Shown piece after piece: positions 36,330 through 48,250 of a DNA stretch of 64,000 bases. Each line of letters starts with the position of its first letter. Position 1 is the first letter of the stretch. A model generated the notes under the pieces. It had not been told where the DNA came from. It worked only from the letters and a program-made list of their open reading frames with translations, and did not search any database. The stretch comes from Marsupella aquatica (lineage: Eukaryota; Marchantiophyta), in NCBI GenBank assembly GCA_973895155.1, contig OZ316891.1, positions 10,540,001 through 10,604,000 on the forward strand, given 5' to 3'. The position numbers and the translations under genes were made by a program.

Positions 36330-38400
36330 GCTTCAAATCATGACCTCTCATCAACTGCTTGCATTATTCGAATGCAACGCGAGAATTCCTAAGCATAGGT
36401 TAACCCAAATTCCACGTTTGTACTGAGAGCTCGCCTGGTCTGTCACCCACCGACCCAAAAAACCAGCGGTAAGAAGAAACGCACATTCTAGACACAAACC
36501 ACGTAGTCAAGCGTCTAAACATCTCAGTACTTGTTGTCACAAATTAGTACACACGATCAAATAGACAACAGCGACGACAAATCAAGTTCAGAAGAACGCT
36601 ACACGTTAGCAACCGGACTCACTACTGATTCCACCATGGTTTTTAACAACATGATCATGCTGCTCAATGACCAGTTCCTAATGTTGGGGCCCGCTATATC
36701 CAACAGCTTGTTTTCCTTCAGACGAGGAGTGACATCGGCTACGGGGGAGGGCGTGTACGCGCTTAATGACGGCCACGTGTGAGACAGTGGAAGCCACTGT
36801 CCCTACAAGCGCACAGAGACTTGTAAGTTGCTGAACGGGCGATTGTGATGTCGTCGACACCGAACGCATTGATCTCTAGTCATTACAATTTCAAGACCGA
36901 AACCCTCATTACTTCACAATCCCCTACCGAAACCGTGAGCACAACAGCACCTGACATAGCACCAGACAACGACAAGCGCCCTAGAACATCGAGCCACAAC
37001 AGCAAACCGCTCTCAAGCTCTCTCCATCGCTCAATCCCTCCTGTATAGATCCACATGTGGAAGCGACCTGCCAATATCGAAATACCCTGGATACACAGAC
37101 CCTAATCCTAATCCTCCTCCGACCGAGACTTGCATAAAAAGATGTCAGCCAGCCTCACCTTGCGAACCTAACGAAAACCAGCTTCCAACACAATAATGGC
37201 TTCCGTAAAAATCAGTCGTGCATGCGTTCCCTAGTTCACCGTGCAAACCCTTCGGATCCGTCTCTCCCTTTCCTATGTTTAGCTCCTTCTGTGTTTGCTT
37301 CCTTTCCCTATGATACTCGCATTGCTTGCTCGGTAACGTCAGTGGCAGCAGCCACGCAGTAAACCCAAGGAAATCAAACTACCGGCAACGAAGGCGATGT
37401 CTTTCCTTCACCTAAATGTCGATCTCTCATTTCTTCGCCTTCCCATCCTGTCCCTGTGTCCTCATCGCATTGTGCAGCAGCACGAGACCGAGAAACTAAC
37501 ACGCCGCCCTAATCATCGACAGCCTCGATATCAATTTCCCCATCGCTCTCACCGCACTTGGGGACCTCTCTTTCCAGTCCTCCATTCCATACCCGCACCA
37601 TCACGGAGCCCTTTTCGCATCGATATCACTCGCACGCCCGCATGTCTTCCCAAATTGCTCTCCTCGTGCCAACCCTCGAGAGCACCACCTTTCGATCCCT
37701 CCGTTCCCGAGGCGTCCCTCCTGCCTCCGCCAGAGGCCCTCCAAAGCCCTCCAAAGCCTCTCTCTCGCTCTCTCCTTCCTTCCTTCCTTCCTTCTCGTCT
37801 ATTCTTCTCTCCGTTCCCGAGGCGTCCCTCATGCACACCCAACCCCCGATCGCTCTCTCTCTCTCCTCTTTCCCTTCTCTTCCTCCGTTATCGTCGCTTT
37901 CCGCAACACCAGCGTCTTCCGTACGTGCGCATCGCCGGAGCGAAAAAACGCTACACAGATTCTCTCTCTCTCTCTCTCTCTCTCTCGGCAATCTGCTGGC
38001 CCGCCTGCCGCTCCTCGCTCGCTCGCTCGCTCGTCGTCCTGTACTCCTTGGTTCGCCCTTTTCGAGACTTCGTTTCTTCCCTCTCTCGTCGCTCTCGCTC
38101 TCTTCCTCTTCCCTAGCAACCAGACGACACACAGACAGACGGACACCGCTGCGACTCGACTACCCTACGCCCGACGACGACGACGACTGTCACGAACAAA
38201 CAGCCACTCACTCTCTCACACTCACTAATACGCGCAAGGCGCAATGGCGCAATGGCGCATGGCGCAATGGCGCATGAGAAGGCGGACGAGAAAGAGGAAC
38301 GCGAGGGGAAGGAATGGCGGAAGGAATAGCGGAAGGAATGCCTACCGTAGTCACCCGTCGCTGGGCACACAGCTCAGGACACCTCGTGCCATCTTATTAT
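36330..38400. promoter_or_regulatory. Upstream region of the BRWD-like gene, CT-rich
   Basis: Probably holds the promoter and 5' UTR of the minus-strand gene. From about 37250 to 38340 the + strand is strongly pyrimidine-rich, so the transcribed strand would be purine-rich. It contains (TC)13 at 37961-37986, CTTC repeats at 37774-37794, CGCT repeats near 38017-38034, a CGA run near 38175, and GCGCAATG-type repeats at 38231-38276. A 19-bp segment (CGTTCCCGAGGCGTCCCTC) occurs at about 37703 and again at about 37809. No TATA box can be assigned. Long open frames here arise from the biased composition. Confidence 0.5.
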
Positions 38401-38578
38401 TATTACTACGGTAGCCCCATGAACCGTTCGTAAATAGACTTATGAAGAAAAATCTTGAACAATAACATTTACACCCTATTTTTGTTAGTCTTTGATTCAT
38501 CTTTGTTTTTTCCCATTCTCATTTCCATAATATTTTTGTATATCCTGTTTTAAAATTTTGACCTTATTAAATCTCATT

Positions 38579-38753
38579 TGTTGTGATATAGGATTCATAT
38601 ATAGTTGGAGAGGGAAAGAGATTGAATGAATATATTAATGAATGTATGAATAAATCACTAGGTTGGGGATTAACGGGTGTATATATAGTGTCTTGAAGTA
38701 ACCATGGTAAAGGTAACCTCCTAGTCTGGTCTAGGACTAGTTACCTCATAACA
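38579..38753 (-). mobile_element. Small LTR remnant with adjacent polypurine tract
   Basis: 175 bp with TG...CA ends on the + strand (TGTTGTGATATAGG to CCTCATAACA), containing TATATATAG. It is followed at 38754-38764 by CTCCCCCTTGG, whose complement is a classic polypurine tract. That makes this the 3' LTR of a minus-strand element whose internal part would run to the right. No second LTR or coding domain could be found, so the element is truncated or non-autonomous (TRIM-like). Confidence 0.65.
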
Positions 38754-38989
38754 CTCCCCCTTGGTTACATAATGGGAGTTATGGAGACAATCTAAACTAG
38801 TCCTAGAACTAGATAAGAAAAATCTATCACCATGCTTCTAGACCTTATTCAATTCCATTATCAGTTTTCTCTCTATTGGGAGGTAGGGTCTAGAGATTTC
38901 ACTCTAGACCTAGGCTCTGAAGAATAGGCTTGAGTTGACGCTTTCATAGTAAGATTAGGTGTGGCACTTGAAAAATTCCCCCAACAGTG

Positions 38990-39745
38990 GAGTGTGTAAC
39001 TAGTGAAGCATTGGGGCAATTTTTAGATTCTTTTAAGACCAGTTTTTAAGCACCTCAGGAGCAATGTAGTTTTCAAGGCTTTTTAACTTTCTGGCCGGGG
39101 CAGGCGAATGACACCTTGCGTTTTAAGACCATTTCTAGATCACCTCAGGAGCGACTTAATTTTTAAGCCTTTTTTTATTTTCTGGTCGGGGCGAGCAATT
39201 AACACCTTGTGTGAAGGGCAAGATGCTAGTAGGGCATCTCAAATATTGAAGAAAAAAAATCATCTCACGGGCATCCTGCCATGCGCTCGGGCACACCGAA
39301 ACTGCGTATAGCCAGACGTAGGCAGTGATATTTTTGGGCTCTCAGATTTGACAGGGGTCGCAGCAGTGTGTAAAAATTGCAAAGTGAGTCATGAACATAC
39401 TAAAATCAGGTCCTCTCTTAGTAGTAGTTGGCCCTCAGTTTTGGTCACGACTCTCGGGCGTGACTGGTGGGCCTCACATTTGGTGCCCGACCAGTCGTTT
39501 CCACTACCCCGGGTCACAACACTCCTGGACAAGGTCACATGCAAAAATTCATTGTATTTGAGACGCCCTAGTGTACAACCTGGCTTATTCTTACCATTGG
39601 GCACCCAAAACCACCGCAACTAGCAGAGTGTGTAACTAGCAAATCATGAGGGCCATTTTTAGATTACCTTAGGAGCAGTGTAATTTTTAAGCTTTTTTCC
39701 TTTTTAGCTAATGCAAGCAAATGACACCTTCTGTGAAGCATAAAA
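38990..39745. repeat. Diverged ~110-bp repeat, three copies
   Basis: Three related units at about 38995-39115, 39120-39225 and 39630-39740. Each has TTTTTAGATYACCTCAGGAG, a T-rich stretch with TTTTTAAGC, and GCRARYAAATGACACCTT. The first and last begin with GTGTGTAACTAG. Non-coding and considerably decayed; may derive from an LTR internal region. Confidence 0.6.
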
Positions 39746-41160
39746 TGTTAAATAGGAAACTAAATGAAAAACAAACCCGAGCTAATTCTTGTCATTGGGC
39801 ACTTCTTTGACTTTATTTTTAGACTGTCAGGTCTTTGTAGCTTTAAGGACTACCAGTAGATTCTAGCCAATGAGGCCTACAGCTACATAGTGCCCCAACC
39901 CCAAACAAGCTAGGGTGCAGCTAGAACTTCCTCCCTTGGTAGCCCATGTCGTCTGCTTTGCAACACACCCTCCAGCTCTATGAGATCACTTGTGCATCTC
40001 AAGCTATGGTCCGTTGCCCACAACCAATATTGATAGCCCCACTAGCCGCCTGTGGAAATGGCACATTGGGACCACCCACCTTACAGAGTGTACCAGAAGT
40101 TGGAAACTCACTAATATTCCCCATACTCTCTTTGTGCACATCAGACCTCTTGAGATACTCTCCATTCCTTTTCTTGGCGAGACTAGCAATGGCTCTCAAC
40201 AGATTGCGACTAATGGCGTGTGAGGATTTTTAGAACATATACTCCTCTCATATATGCTTCTTTGGGACCTATTGCCCCTTGACCAATTTTTTCCCCATTT
40301 TTTGTCCCTCAATCTGTATCTTCTTGGAACCATAATTGTTGGTCCATGGCTCCATTGGCCACACTACATATAGCATCGCGTTCAAGTTGACCAAGAGCTC
40401 ATGATGGTCTACCACTAACCACTCATGATCACCCTTGCTAAGGTATCTTCTTGGACTAAAGGGTATTGCAATGGGTCCGTGACAGGCTTGGCCTGAAACC
40501 GGCTAATGGAAGATCCAACAAAGTTTTTCAAGAAGTGACAAGGACATTTTTTAGAGGTGTCACCCGAGCCTCCCTACCTTAGACCCGTCATTGGCTGACC
40601 ACCCTGACTCCAGGACATGCCCAAGACCCAAATAGCTAGTTTGTCCCAAGCGATGTCCCAGGCCCCGGGACCAGCCCCAGGACCAGCTCATTCCTGACTC
40701 TTGCCATCGTCCCCACCGTTCCAACTCAACAGGAATCTTGAGGGCATGATGCACTTGGACCTAAACACCCAATTTCACTCTAAAATGCCTCCCCAACACA
40801 AGCTCCAATAGGAACTGAATGCGGATTGGCTATTGTTTTGCCAAGATTGACAAGTGAGTGAGATTTCCCTTGCAAGCGCCCGTGCAAGCCGTGAGAACCA
40901 AAATCACCCCATGACCCAGCTGATATGAGGAGGAGGTAACCTCTAGAGCTTTCTAATGCATCCAAGAAGTCCACGAACGGACTTTACGTTGAGAAGATAT
41001 TAGAGTTTTTCGTAAATGCGGACCATAAAAACTAAGACACATCATTCAATGACTCACCGTGTAACTCTAAAAAGTGAGTTACATTAAAAGTAAGGCATGA
41101 AAGGCTTTTTAGTCAAAACTCAGAGTGAACTAGGAAAATGAATATTTTCTAGGGCAACAA
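39746..41160. other. Intergenic stretch, nothing recognised
   Basis: No credible gene or element ends. Locally C-rich between 40560 and 40720 (CCAGGCCCCGGGACC type runs). Confidence 0.4.
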
Positions 41161-41189
41161 CATGAATCCCTGGTGTGCTCCGGGCTACG

Positions 41190-41400
41190 CTTTGAAGCTC
41201 AAGCTTGCCTTGATGTTGCGACTTGATGTTGTTGCTACTCGCAAGGTTGCTGTTGCCTGCCCTTGCAATGTTGCTGCTGCCCTCGCGATGCTATTGGTGC
41301 CTGAACTCAAGATGCTGTTGTGTCCCTTGAGATTTTGTTGCTGCTTTTGCAATGTTGTTGAATGATGCTCTGCTGCTGAATGTCGCTTGACTGCTGCTGG
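41190..41400. repeat. GTTGCTG-rich degenerate minisatellite
   Basis: Degenerate units of about 27-33 bp with the core TTGC-AATGTTGCTGCTG, for example near 41215, 41265, 41305 and 41345. The + strand frame 41162-41365 follows the repeat and has no recognisable domain. Confidence 0.55.
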
Positions 41401-44400
41401 ACCTAGCTGTTCAGAGGGTGACGTTGGCTTTGTCACCCCCGACATTTATGTTCCCTTTTTCGCCCTGTCTTTTACTCTAGTGTATTTTAGTTCCATTGCC
41501 AAAACCGGACTCACCCTGTGCAACGGCTCAACGTTCTTTTCACCCTTTGAACTCACCCTATAATAGAGGATTTACGGAAAACTCTACTATTGTGTCTGTC
41601 TGATGTCTTCACTTAGTAGCGTGATTGCTATAGTTCACAACTTGGGCTCGCCCCCGGTCCACTAGGAGACACCACTCCTCTCATGTACATTTCTGGTGAC
41701 CTATAACCCACAAACCAACTTTGGTCTGCTATTTTTGGGCCCCCAACCAAGTTGACTAAGCAAGTAGCTAACTTGCAAGGTCCATAATCTTCTTGTTAGG
41801 CGTCTATAGATGAAACACCTTAGCCCGTTGTGATTGGGCTAACTCCGTACTCATGCCCAGATCCTCAAAACTCATCGCCCGTCGGTGGTCCCGAGTGGCT
41901 CCACCCAAGTCTTTTCGGTTCTCATTCGTAAGCATCCATTTTGCGTGAACTAAACTTCAGTGCACTTAGGCCCAAGAGGAGCTCTCACTCAAGCGCTTGA
42001 ATCCAGAGTTTGTTCAGGGGTCCAAATGGTCAGCCTTGAGCCCAACTTCTTTGGCCCGACCAACTTATAATGTCGATCCAAGTTCCTTGTGCACAACCCT
42101 AGCTCAACGTATTGCTTTGCTAGAGTAATGCTTCCTTGCTCTCAAGTTTCCCCATACTTAGTTCCTTTTGGATGGCCATCCCGACGCCTGGACCATAGAG
42201 GAGCTCGGCACTGGAATTAAGTAGTAGACTAGTCTAGTTCCGCGACTCAGAATCACAAAGCAAAGAGGGACAAATCACTGCCTCAATGTCAACAAGCAGC
42301 TGCAAGACATTTCCAACAATAGAATCATATGCTGACAAGGTAGTAAGTGAGTAGTCAATGCTTGTTTACTGTTGAGAGCCACTTCAAGAACTGCTAGTTA
42401 AGGTGAGTAGATCACTTTCGAAGACCACACATAATGTCAACAGACTTATGATCATATGGATGGAGTCTGAACCATGGTTCACCCTTGTCTTCCATATTAT
42501 ATCTATATTTAAAAACCCTGGCATATTTACTAACACAAAACAAACCGTGACAATTTTCTAATACCCACCATCTATAGTATCAATGTAGTTAAAAGTTGTC
42601 TTATGAATTAATAGTTAATATCTTATACGAGCCCGATGCCTGCGCATTGCACGACACAAGGAGGGCTGTCCCATTGGGAGTTGGGCCAAGGGGCAAGAGG
42701 CAGGGGCAAGCGCATTGGGACCAAGGGGAGGGCGAGGCAGGGTGTCAGGGCGAGGCATCACGAGCATTAATGCCTGTATATGTATATTGCGAGAGGCACG
42801 GGCATTGGAGGCCTCGCCAGAGAGAGCAAGTGCTAATCAAACGAATACAAAAATCCTCTAAAATATCTAAAGGCCAGTTTTGATTCCCACCGATTCTGGA
42901 TTTAATGATAGGAGAAAGGACAAAAAAAAAACGGGATCCCTTATTATAGTTGTAGATTGGCACTAATATGGAAGTGTTATTATTAGACAGTGATTTAATG
43001 AATGTCAGTTATATAAATTAAACATTTTAATACATACTAGACCAACAAATAGAAAGCCTTAAAAACATTTTTAAGTGAGATATATTGTAAAATAAGCAAT
43101 AGAATATGGGCAATGTAATAACAACTATATCTTGCTTTTAATAATCTTTGTATTGCATGGACTATCATATCATCAGTTATTAATGAAAGGTAAATTATTT
43201 TGCAAAGTGATGGCTCTAGACAGACAATGGTGTTGTCTGTCCATCCGTGTGCAACACAAAATGGCAGGCGAGAAGGAAAAGAACTGGAAAAAGTGAAACT
43301 CATACAAATTATTTACCTATGTGGGAAGGTCCATAGACGCACAAGGGAGGGGGCACTCATGAGATGCATGTGGCTTGCCCGAGTGAAAGCAGGTCCACAA
43401 GGAGGTCATGACATACGAGACCCCGCATGCATTCACTCATCTAAGGGGGATCAGTAAGATGTGAGAGGCAGGTTGCAGAGTGAGATGCAACAAGTTTCAA
43501 ACCCTCATCTGTGGAGCCACCAAGAATAACAAAATGTGGAACTTAAGTATACATGCAAGTGACAGTTTCTCATAGATTTCATTAATGGAAGTGGTCTTTG
43601 TATAGCTTTGTTAGGCCATACCCCGGGCCATATAAAAGTGACAAGACTTCTGATCCGAGTGAGAGAATGACAACAAGTATGATTCAAAGTATGAAAGCAT
43701 TAGAGAATATCAGCTACATCAATCCAGTACCAAACAAGGGGCCACTTTCACTCTATCTCCATGGGATAATATCTTCTTTTAACGTAGTGCAGCTCTTTGC
43801 TGGCTCAAATATCCGGAATGGACCCTCAGATTTGTCTACAAGATGTCATGAATGCACTCACGTAACATAAGTCTTAACCACTATCCTATATACATCCATT
43901 GTACTACTCAAACTCTCCATATTGAGGTCTAAATTTACCTACTAATACACAGAATTTGTATTTGTATTTTAATTTAACATTTCATATACAGAATTCAGAC
44001 AATCAATGTGTAGTGCACACTTTCTTGACTGCACACATCATACTAAATTGAATTATGATAGTAACCGACCATTCAATTTTCCTTCTCCCCTCCCCTCCCC
44101 TAATGTACTTACCTTTATCAAGTCACAGTAACATAAACATTTAATGGATCACAAGAAAAATAGAAAATGAAACAGGCTCTGCAACATGCTATACATTGTG
44201 GTAAAGTGAAGAACCGGTTCAGTCAATTTGTACACTTATTTTACTCCAATAAATGAAGAAAGACAATAATTAACAGCAAAGATATCAATGAGTTGTACAT
44301 CTTATGCCCAAAGTCTCACAGCCAAACACGGATCAAGGTGAAACTTTCCGGTTACAATAATTGCATGTTAAAGTTTTCTTCATTTGTTGCATATTAAATC

Positions 44401-45640
44401 CAAGTAAAATTTTGCAGTTGCAAGCTATACTCTGGACCAATTATCTGGAATGAAAGCTCTAAACCCTGACTCCCGAAAGGCGAAAACTTTTGAGTTAGGA
44501 GAGAAGCGAGATCTGAGCAAAGCTGGGGCGGTTAGGCTAGCTGATACAATGTGGGATTTGTTGGGACCAATCATCTGACCACAGCCAATGACCCAACTTC
44601 CTCAATCCATGGGAAGGCACTGATTTGATAACAAATTTAAATAATCTTTTCAATAGTGTCCGTGGCCCCAAAGTACACACGACAATGACTCTCCTGGAGC
44701 CTCCCATGGGCACCAATATGATTGTGTAGTAGTTCAAAAACAATGACAATGATGAGGGGTCTGACAGACTGTCCATTGAAAGGGGGGAAACCACATTCCA
44801 GGTCAAGTTTGGTACAAGCATGTTAACAGGACAAAAGAATTGGAAATCTATGAAAAAGTCCAAACGAGTAGAGGAACAATATCGTTGTCAGCCTAAACAG
44901 TTGACAAAATACTTTTTAAGTACGGCAATGAAGCAAAACTATAACTCCAATAACCTCCAAGTCAATTAGATTGATATGCTTGATTGGCCGGACAAGACAA
45001 TTTTATGAACTTCGTGGTCCCCACTAAGAGACAGACTTTCAGTGCCACCAACACCCATAATTATCCTGGCCTATCTTAACTCCAATCTGCTTATTATTAT
45101 CCTCCTGGCTTTTGCCCTGACCTTGCCAAGCCAAGCCATGCCATGCCATGCCAGATAAGACCTTTTCCTCTTTTTCTACGCCTGGCCAAGCCAAGGTAGG
45201 AGGGCTCCAACTTGAGCTGGATAAATGAGCCTTATTTTTGTAGGCGGATTTTGGGCTATTCTGTACTATTCTGGAAAGGCTTGGATGTGAGCTACATCGC
45301 ATACCTTTTGATATTAAAAGTGCTAAAACTACCATGCAATCCATAGGCACAAGCAATTTAAATATAAAAACATACCAAACCCCTACAACTTGCCAATTTT
45401 ACACAAATTCAGTCACAGTGACATACAATCCACAGATACATGAATTCAGTTAGAAAATACCTATATTACACAAATACTCTCATAGTTTGAATTTACGAAA
45501 ACACCTAACATACAACCCATAGAAGCATGCATTTTAAGTAGAGAAATTACCAAATAGTCCAAACAAGTTGCCAATTTTACACAAATACCCTCAAAGTTTG
45601 AAGTTCACAAAAATATTGTGTGTACATGAATTGGAGGGAT
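41401..45640. other. Intergenic stretch, nothing recognised
   Basis: No gene recognised. A G-rich patch at 42650-42830 contains loosely repeated GGCGAGGCA and GGGGCAAG motifs. Between 45350 and 45620 three loosely repeated units share TTGCCAATTTTACACAAAT and TCANAGTTTGAA. Confidence 0.4.
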
Positions 45641-45641
45641 C

Positions 45642-46105
45642 TCTAAGCTATTCCTTGAGGTCAGCTTCCATCAATCCCTTCCAACCTAATTCAGGTCACA
45701 TTAGACCAGTATTTTTCTGGTCAGATCTTAAATCCGCCACTAGCCATGACAAAACGTAAATCTACCAGATTTCACCATTAATAGTGGCCTTTTCATGAAG
45801 GCACTGAGAAGATTGGCACTCTAGAGGAAAGGAGTTAGTGGAATGGGGGAGAAAGGGGATGTCTTGAACACTTCCCCCTTATATATGGCAAGGCAGTTTA
45901 AGACAAATATTTGTACATGACAATTATCTGCTATGCAGCAATATGCTTTGTGTAATTTTGTTGCAACTAAATTCAAAGACCAAAAATACCCCTCCTTACT
46001 TCAATTGCAGGGATATCTTCCAGAATTCTTTGAAGTGAGCTTCTATCAGTCCCTTCAAGCCCAAGTCAGGTTAGATTAGATCAGCCCATTTCTGGCCAAA
46101 TCTGA
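45642..46105. repeat. Two diverged copies of a ~95-bp repeat
   Basis: The segments 45642-45735 and 46011-46105 share AGCTTCYATCARTCCCTTC, CAGGTYASATTAGAYCAG and TTTCTGG-CARATCT in the same order. Direct orientation, about 370 bp apart. Non-coding. Confidence 0.55.
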
Positions 46106-48250
46106 AGAGCAAAATCTGGACATGAAGTTTACAACTCCATACCCGGTAGACATTATAATGGATTGGCCAAAGTACCTGAGGCACCCCGCATGATTAGGAG
46201 GGTTATTCTTGTCACCAGACAAATTTCAAGGGTACTCTGGTCATTTTGGCAACTTGTAACGGCAGGTTGATAACTCCCAAGGAAAGTGAGGCTACACAGC
46301 CAAAACGGCTGTCCATATGTGTGCAAGGGAGAAATGCTGGGTCTGAGGGATGAATGTTGGGAAAAACACCCAGAGCTTAGTCTATGGTCATACCCAGCCG
46401 AATGTGATCAAGACACAAAGGAGTCAAGGGACATAGGGTTAAGCTCAGCCATATTTTGGTAGTAAATTTTTTGTTAATCACTTACCTTAAAAAACTTGCT
46501 GGCAAATGATACTGGGTTTAGTTCTCTGCCATTCACCACCAATTGATCCCATTGCGGGGGAGCTTCTGACAGAAATTACTGTAAATTGCCAAAAAGTACT
46601 TTCCATTTTGCACAAAGCACAAAACGCAGCCAGTTTAGCAAGATGACCTTCTTTTTTATCCCCACCAGACCATGAGAAATTGAAACTCAGGCTCCAGGCC
46701 TGCCAGAAGGTGCCTCCCACAGGCCAAAACTGGCAAATGAGGGTGTGTAATATAGGTCCCCTCCCAGTCTTGTCAATGTGTCTGCACAGGACCAACCGTC
46801 CACTCTCATTCCTACAAACATAGTTTGTCAATGTTCACTCCTCACAACTGGTGGGCATCAGATCCGGGTGAGATCCGCCAAAAATGACCACAAACACCAG
46901 TGGCCTCACCATGGAGCCCAATCCTTGAGGAGGTTTTTATAAAGAAACTTCTTACTTCACTTCTTTTTCACCAGACACTGAGGTGGAACAGAGAGATGGA
47001 GCAAAGGGCAGGGTTGGGGGCTTGATGGATGGCAAACTGTGTGTCCAATAATTCTTTTTTCTATCGGGGGTGTGCATGTGGCAGCCCTCAAGAAAGAGCC
47101 CCTTAGGACTAGTGAAACTCTTGGCAAAACACAGATGTGGATTGACAACAAGATCTGTTGCCCTCTAACATCTGCTTTTGTTTTACTATGAAATCAAAGG
47201 TTGGGACCTCAAGAGCCAGAAAGTTTCCTGCCCTCACCCATGGGCCTCCACAAATATTTTAGTCAGGCCTGGCAAAGGAGTGGGTTCAGGCATGCAACTC
47301 TTGCCCACTCACATGCTGGCATATGCGAACTTCATAGTTGCATTCTTCACGAGCCCTGTACATGGGAGTTGGGCCTCAAGCTTTTCCTAGGAGGGACCAG
47401 TTTAGATTTTTGGCTCTTTAGTTTTCCTTGGCTTTTACCCTTGTTTTCTCCCCTTACTTGGAAACTAAATCCTGGATGGACCTGCACTTTGTCTATGTTG
47501 CCCATCTTGCTCATGTATAACATTTAAACTGCTTTGGATAAACATTCTTAACACTTTTGACTGAAATGTGACCTGTAAATGGTCTCGTTAGAGGTTGCAG
47601 CCGGTTTCAATCACATTACCCAACCGGTTTTTTCTTGACGACTTGACAACCTTCAACCTGAAAAACATCAAGCCGTCATGCCACTACTCAGGGTAACCAT
47701 GACATCCTCACTACTTCCTCCCCAAGGTAGTCAATGTAGTCAGCTGCAATCTGCGACCGGTTCCTTTTTCTTTTTGCTGTACAAGCAACTTTCGCTTTAC
47801 CAGGCGGTGGGGATGGGCAGGGACAATGTCTAGGTCCATCCGGCCTTTGTTATCCTTTCTTGGGGTGCATTGCGGTTTGCTTTGTCAGCCTGATATATTT
47901 TAAGGATTTAGATTTGGATTTAGATTTCTAGCATCAATTTGGTGATCCATCTCACTTTATCCACATGTCAGCCCTAGACCTACAGTAGAACCTTGTCTGG
48001 GGGCCCTTCCAACTTCATGACAATTGGTGGACGAGTGTGGCATTGATTGGCCTCAAGAAACGAACAAGGAAAGGCAATGTCTGTACATTCTATTCTAGTT
48101 TGCCCATAATAATAACGCAGGGTTTTGGGGAACCCACAAGCCTCGTGGCTCGTGGAATACTACTACAGTACTTGTACCCGTGTGATGCCTGAGCAGCAGG
48201 GCAGAGGAAGTGGAAGAATTTTCGCTGCCGCCTAGATTGTGGCATCGGTG
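46106..48250. other. Intergenic stretch and PTH2 upstream region
   Basis: Apart from the dispersed repeat at 47180-47376, no element or gene is recognised. The last 200-300 bases should contain the PTH2 promoter, but no defined element can be assigned. Confidence 0.4.
47180..47376 (+). repeat. Dispersed repeat, copy 2
   Basis: Opens AAAGGTTGGGACCTC and closes GGGAGTTGGGCCT, matching 20940-21114 in the same orientation, with shared TGCATTCTTC near the end. About 26 kb from copy 1. Confidence 0.6.

Noticed and set aside
37397-38277. Two overlapping + strand frames of 239 codons each
   Set aside because: They run through CT-rich microsatellite DNA, translate to Ser/Leu/Pro/Arg runs without domains, and lie in different frames over the same bases. 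Composition explains the lack of stops.
41162-41365. Small + strand frame rich in Leu/Val/Cys/Ala
   Set aside because: Created by the GTTGCTG minisatellite; no domain and no gene signals.
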